A DNA stretch of 64,000 nucleotides, from NCBI RefSeq assembly GCF_009727055.1, contig NC_052353.1, positions 46,056,935 to 46,120,934 of the forward strand, given 5' to 3'. Positions within the stretch are counted from its first letter, which is position 1. Every line of letters starts with the position of its first letter. The notes under the pieces are model-generated. The model saw only the letters and a program-made list of their open reading frames with translations, did not search any database and was not told where the DNA came from. Position numbers and translations under genes: made by a program. Shown piece after piece: positions 36,727-47,999 of this stretch. The stretch comes from Benincasa hispida. Lineage: Eukaryota > Streptophyta > Magnoliopsida > Cucurbitales > Cucurbitaceae.

Positions 36727-37627
36727 GATATGTTTGGATTACATTTTCAAGTATTTAATTTAAAAAATAAGTCATTTTAGAAGAAATTGGAGTGTTTGAG
36801 AACCACTCAAAATAGTTTTTCAAATATATTTTAATCCGATTTTATCAAAAGTGTTTGAATAAAAATGAGTTATTTAAAAGACACTTTTTTTTCAAATCAA
36901 TCCGAAAGACCTAAATGTTATTTAAAAAGTAATTTTTCTCAAAGTTATTGGCATACACACTATAAATTTGCAATTTGACTATGTAAAGGTATTTTCAAGA
37001 CCATTATTGTCCCAGATCATTAGATAATTCAGTGAATATCCGAGAGTAATTTTAAAATTGTCAAAATCACTTTTGTTATTTTTTAAAATCACTCTAAAAT
37101 ATATTTTTAATCACTCAAAATTAATTTAATATTAAATTTCACATTTTTAAATATAATTTTTATATTATCAAAATTTAGTAAAACATGTTACATTGATGTT
37201 GAAAATGATATATGCGATTTTAACTATTTTAAAATCACTTATAAACATTGCTATATACTAATAGTTGATGTATAAATGTGTAAAAAAATTACAATAATAA
37301 TAATTTTTAGCTTAGAATCGGTTAGATCTACAAACCACGCTAAATAATTATTTTAGAAGGGGTAACACTCTGGGACATTCATACTTGTAATAAAATAATA
37401 AAATGGCAATAATTCCAAAGTTTAGAATTGCAAGTTTTAAGACAACAGTTGGTATGTATGCCCATATATATGTGCTACAACAAATTAATATATTAAACTT
37501 AATGTTAGTTTGAATACATTTAAGAAAAAAAATGTTTTTTAAAAAATATTAAAAAAAATTATTTTGAGTGATTGTCAAATATTCTATTTTTTAAAATTAA
37601 ATACTTGAAAATGTATTCCAAATACAT
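36727..37627. mobile_element. MITE-like element with ~40-bp terminal inverted repeats
   Basis: The left end TTTGGATTACATTTTCAAGT continues with ATTTAATTTAAAAAATAAG. The right end, read in reverse complement, is TTTGGAATACATTTTCAAGT followed by ATTTAATTTTAAAAAATAG. The roughly 900-bp interior is AT-rich and non-coding. It may be a DNA transposon derivative or two copies of a smaller one. Confidence 0.5.
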
Positions 37628-37959
37628 TCGCAATTAATTGTACTTCTTATGAGACTGTGTTTTAGGTAGTAGTTTTATCGCATGTTCTAGACCAAATTAA
37701 TTTGACGTGAACTTTCAGTAATATCAAAATACTTCCATTAGTTCATAAAAGTACAAATAAAAAGAAAAATCCTTCATTAGCTTTTTTTTTCTTGAATATG
37801 TGTACTAAAAAATAATAGATAAATAAATAGGAATTTTGATAGTACGACCCAAAAATTGAGTAAAAAATGTCAAATGACCTGAATTTAAAAAAAAAATGTC
37901 GAATAATTTTTGCTGATGTCAAATTCGTGTAAAATTACTAAAACATACACGTGCGCATG

Positions 37960-38140
37960 TGCAAAAGCATCTCGCTCTCTCTATATCTCTTGTTCTATCT
38001 CTATATCTCTTGCTCTCTCTCGATATCTCTCACTTTCTCTCTATCTCTCTCGCTTTCTTTATATATCTCTCGCTCTCTTTCTCTATATCTCTCGCTCTCT
38101 CCCGCTCTACATGTATCTCTCGCTCTCTCTCTATGGCTTT
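37960..38140 (+). repeat. CT-rich interrupted microsatellite
   Basis: Repeats of CTCTCGCTCTCTCTATAT with small variants. The open frames across it in three phases are low-complexity artefacts, not genes. Confidence 0.85.
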
Positions 38141-39197
38141 TTCAGAGCTCTACCTGTAATTTGCTAACAACTTTTATCCCAATGCTAAAGCAAATCTCCA
38201 TCAAATCGGTTCAAAATATCACAGTTTCGCTCTCTCTCGAGTCTCGCTTTCTTCCGTTCTATTAACTTTGATTTTACCGAAGTTGGTCGGAGAAGAAGTC
38301 GCGAGCATCATCGACAGAGAAGAAGAACAATCGATGTCCCACAGGTTAGTTTTTCAATGCCACCAATAAGAAGGGAAGAGAAAAAAAAAAGGCTGGAGGA
38401 GAGAAGAAGAAGGAAAGAGGAAAAAAAAAAAAAGATGGAAGGTCCGTCGAAGAAGAAGAGGTAGGAAAGAGAAAAGAAAAGTTGAAAGTCGCATCGAAAA
38501 AGAATAAGGAAAGAGGAGAAAATAAATCAAAAATATATTCGTAACTTCATTCAACCATGACATGAGTAGGAGATCATCTGACATTTTTCTAAAAAATAGG
38601 TCATTAAACATTTTAAGTCTCTAAAATGGAACAACCATCAAATTTATTAAATAAATAAATATCATCCATTAGATGCGATGATTATCACTCCATCAGACCT
38701 CACACATACACACACAAATCTAAAAATATTTGATCATAGTTTCAAAATATTTTTAGAAGTTTCAATATTTGAATCACGAAAATCTAAAAATAAATTTTTG
38801 TAGGTCAAACTTCGGTCAAGACCTATACTCAAAAGAGAGAATAGACCCAATGAGGCCTTTGAAGCCTACATCGTCATAAGAGAAAAATTTCTAATGTGTA
38901 CTAGCCATATGCGCATAATAGACTAATGATTGCAAACATTTATTACACATGGAGATATACAATTTATTCGAACTTTGTTTCATTCAATTTAATCGAACTT
39001 TGTTCCATTGAACATTTTATTTTGCTGATCACCTAAATATCAGAGTGTATGTGACCTGATCCAATTCTAATTCTATTCTAATTCTATTCTAATTCAATTA
39101 TCTGTGCATGTCAACAAAATGCAAACACCTGATTGCTAACAAGCAACCTAAGCGAGGTCTCTAAACATCAAGCATCAACACTCTTTTTTTTTCTTTT

Positions 39198-39233
<36 letters not shown>

Positions 39234-39398
39234 TTATCAACAAATATAATTATCAAGTTTTCTTTTATTCCACGAAGGTCAAAGCTATAAATTGCATAAC
39301 AAACTGATGACATTTATCAAATGATTGGGTAGTGTTACTCTGCCGTGTTTGACTATTCTACATGTATTGAAAAAATACAACTTAAAAAAATCAAATAA

Positions 39399-39434
<36 letters not shown>

Positions 39435-39620
39435 TATTAAAGTCTCTAAGGTCACTGCATAATAACCAGATTCTAATCATGAACATGAGACAAACTGCAT
39501 ATAAATCATTTCAGGAGCAACGAAAAAGAAAGAGCAAGTCCTCAATACAAACTTAATTTAATAATATTCTCTTATTATTTAAAATAAAATATATATTTAA
39601 AAGTGTAATAATTTAAGTTC
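38141..39620. other. Intergenic DNA with purine tracts and microsatellites
   Basis: Contains a GA/AAG-rich stretch at 38,370-38,520, (TAA)n at 39,203-39,230 and (ATT)n/(TA)n at 39,402-39,440. A possible transcribed-looking segment (38,220-38,345) ends at ACAG/GTTAG but shows no coding similarity. Confidence 0.5.
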
Positions 39621-39913
39621 TATTTGGTAATCATTTCATTTTTTGTTTTTACTTTTAAAAATTAAGTCTACGAACACTACTTTCATCTCCAAATTTCTTC
39701 TTATGTTGTCTACTTTGCACCAATTGTTTAAAAAATCAAGCCGAATTTTAAGAACTAAAAAAAAAAAAAAAAAATTCAAAAAGTTATTTTTGTTTTTAAA
39801 TTTTGGCTAAGACTTTCACTAATATACTTAAAAAAAATGTAAACCATTATAAAAAATTGTAGATGAAATAGACTTAATTTAAAAAAATAAAAATAAAAAA
39901 TCGAATAATCATA
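39621..39913 (+). mobile_element. MITE copy 4
   Basis: Starts TATTTGGTAATCATTTCATT and ends AAAAAATCGAATAATCAT. Internal words such as CTCCAAATTTCTTC and TTTTGGCTAAGACTTTCAC match copies 2 and 3. Confidence 0.5.
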
Positions 39914-40474
39914 TCTTAATATTTCACTTAAACTACACCTAAGTTGGGGGCGTATAAAAAGTAAACGAGTATACATACATACAAACATATATATATATAA
40001 TAACAAATGATAAAATATGAGAAATAAATTGCAAATAAATGATTCGTTGTCCTTTTTATTTAATATATATTATTGTCAATGCTTGTAACATAATGATGAT
40101 TTGTTCCTTGAATATATCTTAATGTTTCTGTACCTAATTAGTTGTTTAGTAGGTTTAAATTGTATATATCAATAAAGAAAATTTGAATTTTTAATATATA
40201 TTCAGGTCATTCTAGTCTCTACCTAAGCTATAGTTTTTGAATGTGTGACACTCCATTAATGTGACTTAACTATTTAGTTTTAATTTTTTTTTGACAAATA
40301 AAATTGTTTACATATAGATGTCGAAAGAAATATCGATGTCTCATTTTAACAAAAATATAGATGGTGATTGAATATTTTCGAAAATGTATATTAAATAGGG
40401 AATTTAGCAACCATGTCATCAATATTTAAAATTCTACAATATGGCAATATTGAAAACTAAAATCACGTGGAAAT
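39914..40474. other. AT-rich intergenic DNA
   Basis: Contains a (TA)n tract at about 39,989-40,000. No gene or recognised transposon was seen. Confidence 0.5.
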
Positions 40475-40537
40475 GGAAACCTTATTTATTTTATTTTTTT
40501 TTTATTCCAAAGTTACCCTCAACTAAAATTAGGGTTA
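40475..40537 (+). repeat. Left copy of ~62-bp direct repeat flanking plastid insertion
   Basis: From GGAAACCTTATTTATTTTAT to CAACTAAAATTAGGGT. It is repeated at 41,078-41,138 with a few differences in the T run. An inverted copy of its last 30 bp lies at 41,051-41,079. Confidence 0.8.
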
Positions 40538-40720
40538 GGAAAATCTTCTTTCGATAATTGACTCTGGAAGAGAGCTCCTCCCCCTCGGTAAAACACTCTC
40601 TTATCTTTTTAGTGGCAGTATGCTTGGAGGCATTCCTGTTGAATACCCCCATCTGCAAAGAATTCTCAATGTGAAAACACAGAGACAAAAGGCTGATCTT
40701 TGAATAGGAAAAAGAGTAGG

Positions 40721-40753
40721 TCCTCTCAATGCTCTAACGCCCACACCGGATAT

Positions 40754-40789
<36 letters not shown>

Positions 40790-40794
40790 AAGTA

Positions 40795-40826
<32 letters not shown>

Positions 40827-41051
40827 AACATACTACAGCCCCAGGTGGCGAAGAGCCGACATCGAGGTGCCAAACCTTCCCGTCGATGTGAGCTCTTGGG
40901 GAAGATNGTCGATGTGAGCTCTTGGGGAAGATCAGTCTGTTATCCCTAGAGTAATTTTTATCTGTTGAGCGACGACCCTTCCACTCAGCATCGTCGGATC
41001 ACTAAGGCCGACTTTCGTCCTTGCTCGATGGATGAGTCTTGCAGTCAAACT
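40721..41051 (-). pseudogene. Nuclear plastid DNA fragment: partial 23S rRNA
   Basis: The reverse complement carries unmistakable 23S rRNA sequence from the peptidyl-transferase/domain V-VI region, such as GGTTTGGCACCTCGATGTCG and CAAGGGTTGGGCTGTTCGCC. The CTGTAGTATGTTCC version matches plastid rather than plant mitochondrial rRNA as I remember them. Only about 330 bp remain, with substitutions (for example AAGTACCGC for ACGTACCGC on the plus strand), so it is a nuclear plastid insertion, not a gene. The 40,540-40,720 sequence to its left is of unknown origin. Confidence 0.85.
40882..40932. other. Single N flanked by an exact 25-bp repeat
   Basis: GTCGATGTGAGCTCTTGGGG plus AAGAT occurs at 40,882-40,906 and again at 40,908-40,932, around N at 40,907. 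Real 23S rRNA has this once, so two contig ends overlap but were not merged. Confidence 0.9.
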
Positions 41052-41138
41052 CCCTAATTTTAGTTGAGGGTAACCTTGGAAACCTTATTTATTTTATTTT
41101 TTTGTATTCCAAAGTTACCCTCAACTAAAATTAGGGTA

Positions 41139-44100
41139 TATTATCTCATGTCTCACGCACCTTCTAGTCTCAATTCACTTTAAGATTTGCGATTTTTTGA
41201 GGTGTTGCTTGGGTTTTCATTCTTCACGATTTTGATTCCAAAATCATGGGATTGAAGTTTGATTTCTTCAAGATTGTTTGATTTTTTTCGCGTTATTATT
41301 CATTTAGTTTCAACGGTGATGATAATTTTGATTTCTTGGACGAATTTCCATTCATTTACTGGTTTTGATTTCTCTATTTCCTCTTTCAATAATGAGATTG
41401 CATATAAATTATTTAATCAACTACGACAAAACTGCAATTTACATGACATTTAAAAATTATCAGATTTAAAATTCGTGACAGTTATTTTCAACCATTATAT
41501 CACTTCTAAAGATATGAATATCAATGACAATTTTTAAAAATGTTATAATTTGTTTTTTCATGACAATAAATAAATGTAAACAATGAATAACTAATGACAA
41601 TCATAAATTATCATAGTCAAGATTGCTACGAAATATTATCATTGTCATCAATTGAATCCAAATTGGCTTATTTCTGTAAGGTTATGTGTATTGACGACAG
41701 TTATAATATGTTAAAAATGAATATATAATGACATTTTTTTCTTGTCAAGAATATTTGAAATATGACATTTATTGTCAAGAATATTTGAACCATGATAAAC
41801 ATTTTATGTTAACAAATGTTCTATCATGACACATTTTTATTGTCACAAAATTTCATCTTTATGATACTTTTGTGCTATCAATATTATACATGGCTTACTA
41901 GTTTGTTATTTTTTTGAACACTGTCATCCCACGTGATGTCTATGATCGACTTATCCTATTAAAATACACAAAAAAAAAAAAAAGAAAAGAAAAGAAAAAC
42001 ATAAACATAAACGACTTTCATTGATAAAGTTCATAGTGTTTTTATAAAGAAGTCGACTAAATAACCATTGGTAAATGTTTTATAATAAGCTAGCTAAGTA
42101 CAATCTACAAACAAGTCTGAAATGAATACATTGCAACTAAAATTTTGCTATTTACCCTACAAAAGTCTTATAAATCAATCAATTGCTTTATGGCTTCATT
42201 GCACCATTGGATTCTTGTAAAACCTAGTACGAAAATAAAAAATAATATTAGAGTACAACTTCACTCATCAATATTGACAAATAACGATATAAGACTCAAC
42301 AAGTCTTCACATAATAGCTTAGCAGCTTCATAGTTAGGCTTAGGACATAAAATATAAGACTCTTCCTTATATCATACAGCCAAAATCATGTGAAGATACT
42401 TGACAAATGAGTTAAGGATAAGGAAAACAATCTCATCCTAAATTGTAAGAAATCAAATACCAATGTGAATTTAAAATCCTATCAACCATTTTATTCAATC
42501 TGCAACAAAATGTAGCAAACAAGAAAACACATGAAAAGATTTCTACAATCTCACCCTCCTCGTAAATATAGAGGAATCCACTTCCTTACCTTCTAACATA
42601 TTACAAATTTTTAACATAACTATTTTCAAATCAATTCAACATATACTTAATTTCAAATCAATTCTAATGGACAAAACTGAAAGTCTTTACAAAATTTGTG
42701 GGGTCAAACCACAGTGACCATCTATTTAGGAGGTCATTAAATTCTGCAAGATTCCTCATGCCAAACATAATATGGGTCAAATTTTTAATTTGTTGGATTA
42801 GTCATGGTGCAAAAGTTGGGCTGAACATCCGTGGTTATCAAGGAAACAAAGTGTTGTTATGGCATGCAAAGCAACACAAGAGAAAAATAATTTTAGAAAA
42901 ACAAATATACAAGTTATTTGACACGTCTTGAAATTCATGGATTGTACATCATCCATGAAAATGATGAATTATGTTTCTGTTTTGCAGTTGGATAATCACA
43001 GACAAGTGTCTTCGAACATTGCAGTTTTAATGCATTATATGTCATGTTGTTGCTCCTAATTATGAGAACTACCATCCATTATAATTAGATTCCATATCAT
43101 TGTAATTTCCAAATGCCTCTTTATGAACTGCAAGAACAAGCAATCTCTTATGCTAGAAAAAAGAAGAAATATGAAAGCCAAGAGTCTGGCTATACCTCAT
43201 CTGAATGACACAAATCGTCGGAGAAGAAGGAAGATGAAGATAAACCCTTCAAGTCTAATACTTCAGACAACATGATGGAATCGAAAAACAACAAATCCCA
43301 AAATATAGAAAGAGAACCCGAAGAACCTCAATAAAAAATAGGATGCAAAAAATTTACAAGCCTACTTTTTCAGAAGGCCATTCAAAAGCTTCCCTTGAGC
43401 CTACAAAAATCTACAGGTATAGCAAAACTTTTTAGGAGCAGAAAAAGAATAAATTGGAAAATGAAGAATAGATTAAACCGACTTAAACATCACAATTGAT
43501 ATGTATCGCATAGTCAAACAGGAAAGAAAAAGAACAACAACAACAAAAAACTAGTTGCTCCTTTGAGATCTCGAGAGTAATGCAACAAATTAAATACTAG
43601 CTTAAAGACTGCCTTACAAAATTAAGTTTCATACACATAAAACTAAGACTAAAATGGAAGGAAATAAAAAGGTTCTTTCTCCATCAGTATTGTTAACAAC
43701 AAAATCCAAAACAAGAAACAGCGAGATCGCGAGAGTTAGAAGAAAAACCAAACAATAGGAAGTAACACAAAATTAAAACCTCAAATCGAGCTAGAAACAC
43801 CATAGTTTACCTTGAAAAACAAGGAAAAAATTTAAAAAAATCAAAAGATATGGCAATAGAAACAACAAAAAGAAATGGAAATATCTCAAGGAAGAGAAGA
43901 AAAAAGCAGAAGAAATGGACAAACCCGAAACTAGACTACGTTTGATTACATTATTTAAAGTAGATCTTATTTAATATTCCTGACGTGCAATCTTCAATCC
44001 ATTACTTGCATAAACATGAATTATTTATCAACTGATTGAATATATCAGAAAACTTAAACATACAAGTACTAATCATAACTCACCAGTCAACAATCGGACT

Positions 44101-44662
44101 ACAGAAAAACAAATTTTCTATATCAAGAATTCTGGAAAAACTGATCAAATCATCAGCATCCTAAAATTTAAGTTCAAAATTGATTGCTAAATATATAATA
44201 GATTTCTCCAATAATAAGAGGCAAACAAAAATCCAAGCAACAAAAAAGACGATATTCAATCAATATATTGACCAATAACCACCATAAATTCGACTTATTT
44301 GAAAATTATGAGTCTTCCGAACAAAAACCTCACCTTGAGCACTGCTGATTGGCTCTTCTAGTAACTACACAGCGGCAATAGCGAGTGCAATGATTGTGAA
44401 ATGGGGAAGAGAAAGGAGATGACAGAGAGAGAAAACGAACAGTCTTAATTGTTCAATTAAAAAATTACCATTTTAGTTTTATGACAATTAATAACTTTCA
44501 TACATCAATGACATCTAAAAACTGTCTTAATTGTTCAAAATACGAAAATTGGTATTTTTTTCGTAAAAAATGTGCCCTTTTGGCATTTATGACAGTTTTT
44601 TCTCTCTCCCTTCTTATTTTGGCTATACTTTTACTTAATGAAAAGCCATTTTTGTTGTAGTA
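41139..44662. mobile_element. Possible CACTA-type DNA transposon remnant
   Basis: The right edge reads AAGCCATTTTTGTTGTAGTA, like the CACTACAA(A)AAAAATGGC terminus of plant CACTA elements in reverse. Subterminal segments at 41,440-41,900 and 44,460-44,600 share repeated ATGACA/TGTCAT motifs. No left CACTA terminus and no transposase were recognised. The interior has only short frames (for example 42,698-42,931) with no identifiable product. Confidence 0.3.
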
Positions 44663-44773
44663 ATCAAATTTCCAAGAATCGATGTCTAGGTATTGTGTAG
44701 GTGGCTTTGGTTATTTAATGAGCTCATTGCACCTTAATCTGAAAGTCTTTTTGTTTTTCATATTTTCAAAACT

Positions 44774-45097
44774 TTGTTCCAACTCTCATGGGAATTTGCT
44801 AAAGATGGAGAAGACACACATCTGTTGGATTTTTCTACTGATGTTCAACTAGAGCTCTCAAATGCAATGACTTACAATCCTGTTGAGAATGACGTCCATA
44901 CCATGACTAAGACACTAGTTATTATTTGTTTTAAAGTTAGATGGAAAACTATAGAGAAGAAGCTCCCTGCACCAATTAAAGAACAACATCAAGTACCTTT
45001 AGCCACGATTGCTCATAAGGAAACTGAAAGTATTTTGTTAGTGCCACGTTTAAAAGAAATACATATAGAAGAAATTAATGTATTATACTTGGCTTAA
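44774..45097 (+). pseudogene. GTE-type bromodomain protein fragment
   Basis: An open frame of about 107 residues includes LELSNAMTYNPVENDVHTMT and VRWKTIEKKLP. This is the last helices of the bromodomain and following linker of plant GTE8/GTE10-like transcriptional regulators (usual pattern: FSNAMTYNPPGNDVHIMA then RWKxIEKKL). It then continues with HKETESILLVPRLKE. The acetyl-lysine-binding Asn of the AMTYNP motif is present. The N-terminal bromodomain helices, the ET domain and introns are absent, so it is a gene fragment, either retroposed or transposon-captured. No start context supports expression. Confidence 0.6.
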
Positions 45098-45719
45098 TAG
45101 TTTGTGATTTCTATCTGATTGCTATGTAATTTCTATTTGAGATTAAATTGGGAATTAGAAGCGTGAGTGAATTATTTAAGCATATAGAATCAAATATGTC
45201 GCCTGTATATAGATTCTATATGTTACTTATGAAGGGGTTGAATCCCGTAATGGAAGCGTTTAATCGTTTTTGCCTCAGTTCTTGTTATAGAATAAATACA
45301 AAATAGTTAAGCAATCAAGAATTAAACAAGCATATACAAGATTTTTAAGGGAGAAAAACAAATTACCTTTGATGAACATTTCACAGTGGCTTCTCCCGGT
45401 CAACTGTAAAACTCAGATGTACTCTTCTTCGTATCACAAACTCTTGTCATAGCCAAGATACCACTAAGAGGACTTCTCTGCTATTCTCTTGGACAAAGTT
45501 GAGTTTGTGGAAACTTTTGAAAGTGAAGGGAAAAAGTGTTTTCTTCTATCAAAATTGAGAGTGATTCTTGAGAGCAAAATCGTGAGAGGTTTCTATCTTT
45601 TTGGACAAGATGCAGAGCAATTGCTTTTAGGATCTCATATGTAATATAATACATGGGGGAGTGTTTGTCGCTTGATATTCGCCACTCTATTGTTGCATAT
45701 GTGTGTGTGTTTATATATA
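45098..45719. other. Unclassified repeat-like DNA
   Basis: No coding frame. The minus strand resembles transposon untranslated sequence, but I cannot assign it. A (TA)n tract lies at 45,713-45,726. Confidence 0.3.
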
Positions 45720-47262
45720 TATATATTGAAGTTTAAGCTGTGCCTAAATGAAGTGTGTAATAAATACAATGACGTAGCACAAGTTTTCTGTGTTTGAATC
45801 CAAGTATAAATCCAAACAAGGTTTTCTGGTAAGTTCAGAGTCAAACACAGGGATTTGGTAACGTGACTTGTTGAATGCTTTAATGATCTCTTGTGGTGGA
45901 GTGAAAATTGTAAGCAATGTTGATGTGCTTCTAACTAAGTATATTACTAACTACAAGGATGATGATGATGTGATGAGTGTGATACAATGTCTAAGCGATC
46001 ACGAAAAGTAGCAGGCAATGAAATGAGGTTAAAAAGTGATGAATAAAGTAGGATCAAGAAGATTTGCTAACATTTCCTTAAGCATAGCATACGTAGACAT
46101 TCATGCGTTGACTTCTTGTAATGAACCCACCTCTCGATGTCACAAGCCACATTTGTTCTATCTCTAGAATGCATGATAAGTTGATTTTTCACAAAAGATC
46201 TAACTTTATCTCTAAAGCTAACTCTTTCATTGTTTAATGAAGTCTAAGTCACTTACTCTATCGAGCAGTTGACTACTTATACCTAATCAAGTTCTCACTG
46301 AGTTAGACGTTGAATTAAATGCAAATTAAACAAGATGAACTTTTACTTACGCATGCTTTTGGAAAATGTTAGTTTACCTTCTCAACCTATTGAAAATTTA
46401 GTTACACATGATGAAAGGGATAGGTAACATAAATGAGATGAAATGTATGGTAATCATATTCATATTAAAAATAAAATAGTTCTCAAACGTAATTCTTAAT
46501 ACAAAATATGAAATAAAAGACAAGGATAAGATGACAGACAGAGATGTCAAGCCACAGGTTGTAATCTCTTGCTTCCTTTGGCTCTAATGTTGTTTGCTAT
46601 TTGTGATTGCTTTCGAGATGGGTGAACTCTCTCTCACTTTTCATAGAAGAGACTAAGCTCTCACTTAGAATCTTCACCATGAAGTTATGAGGTCGAAGAT
46701 GGAGGTATTTTGACAGAGCTTTCGCAATCTCTTGTAAACTCTCTATATGTTGCATGAGCTGCTACGAGCTATTTATAGGTGTTGAAAGTGTATCCTGAAC
46801 ATCTCTCCAATGATGATTTGATACTTTTACATTTAATTCTATGCCTTGCTGCATCGGCTGATTGTATCACAAATTCATTGCACTCGACATGCTTGGGTTG
46901 AAGTCGGCTACCAACTATCTTTGTAATTTGACAGCCACGTTGTCGCTTTATGATTTTCTTCGCGTACTGTAATCTTCATCACATGGTTCTTCTATATGTG
47001 CAAGTTTGTATGAACTTCCTTTTATCTCTGTGATCAAGGCTGTAGCTTCCATCTTTCACGAGACGCTTACTTCTTTTTAACCAAAACCTACGTCAAAAGA
47101 TGTCAAAATTTATAAATGCCAGGATATTATCTCTTGTAAACATGTGATCGTGTAGCTTGAATTATTTTTATGAATTATCCTCAAGTTAATTCATTTTCTT
47201 CTTATTTTTCTTAATTATTTTAAATAAAAGATTACAATAACTTGTAATTCTACAAATTATCA
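45720..47262 (-). repeat. Gypsy (Athila/Tat-like) LTR M, minus strand
   Basis: On the minus strand TGATAATTTGTAGAATTACA starts at 47,262, preceded by a polypurine tract ATATTTAGGGGTG. Near the other end AAATCCCTGTGTTTGACTC and ACTTGGATTCAAACAC resemble the 3' part of Gypsy LTRs, including C (ATACTTGGTTCCAGCG). The left boundary is uncertain, because no primer binding site was recognised near 45,700. Confidence 0.55.
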
Positions 47263-47990
47263 CACCCCTAAATATAAAACAATGCTCGTCTTCAAGCATA
47301 TTTTTAGAGCTTTAGTTAGATTCTTAACTCGAGATGATGCGTTAACTAGACTTCTCAACATGCTTCCAATATTTAGGACTCGCTGGGCAGATTGATCACC
47401 TCGAAGTTTTATTCTATTTCCTACAGAAATATTTCTTTGATCTATACGCAGCAAGCTTAAGTTTCAAAATACCCTTACTCATTTCTGGACAATTTTATCC
47501 TCCCTTTTTAGAATGGGCCTATGGTTCAAAGTTTTACAAAAAGAAAGAATTTTCATTTAGCTCCTTGTGTTATTGAGTAGTTATGCATTGATCTAGGTGC
47601 CTTACCTTTGTTTTGGCTTACCCGCACGGGTGTCATGAAAACATCTAACTACGAGCAAGATCCCTTTTCAAACTCAACTCTTGCTTTTGGAATTTTCTTT
47701 CAATTTAGGCAGTGGAGTTTTACTTATCATTGATAATGATTCCCACGTTCATTTTGGCTTGCCCCTACAGGTGTCATGTGGACATCCAACTACGAGCAGG
47801 TTTCAATCTCAACGCTATATATATATATATATGTTATTATTATTATTATTATATATATATTTTTTCTTTTTTTGTTTTAACAAAAACAAAAATTTGAACG
47901 CATTTAACTCAAACCTCACCCCTCCAAATTTTGAACGCAGTAATGTTCTCATTGCTAAAATTGAAGGATGAGATTGTTGTAGAAATTTTT
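47263..47990 (-). other. 3' untranslated internal region of minus-strand Gypsy M
   Basis: The minus strand leads to the polypurine tract through ATGCTTGAAGACGAGCATTG. It contains two copies of a phrase near ACATGACACCTGTAGGGGCA (47,615-47,680 and 47,745-47,810) followed by (TA)n and (ATT)n tracts. No coding frame. Confidence 0.45.
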
Positions 47991-47999
47991 TGTAAAAGA

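Noticed and set aside
37910..38265. Several overlapping ORFs rich in Leu and Ser
   Set aside because: They arise from the CT-rich microsatellite, which is open in all three frames.
40721..41051. Functional 23S rRNA gene
   Set aside because: Only ~330 bp of a ~2.8-kb rRNA with mutations, embedded in nuclear DNA; it is a plastid-derived insertion.
42698..42931. 77-residue ORF as a gene
   Set aside because: Begins at a non-ATG codon, shows no recognisable domain and lies in transposon-like DNA.
47681..47971. 96-residue ORF as a gene
   Set aside because: It crosses (TA)n/(ATT)n tracts and lies in the 3' untranslated region of a Gypsy element on the opposite strand.
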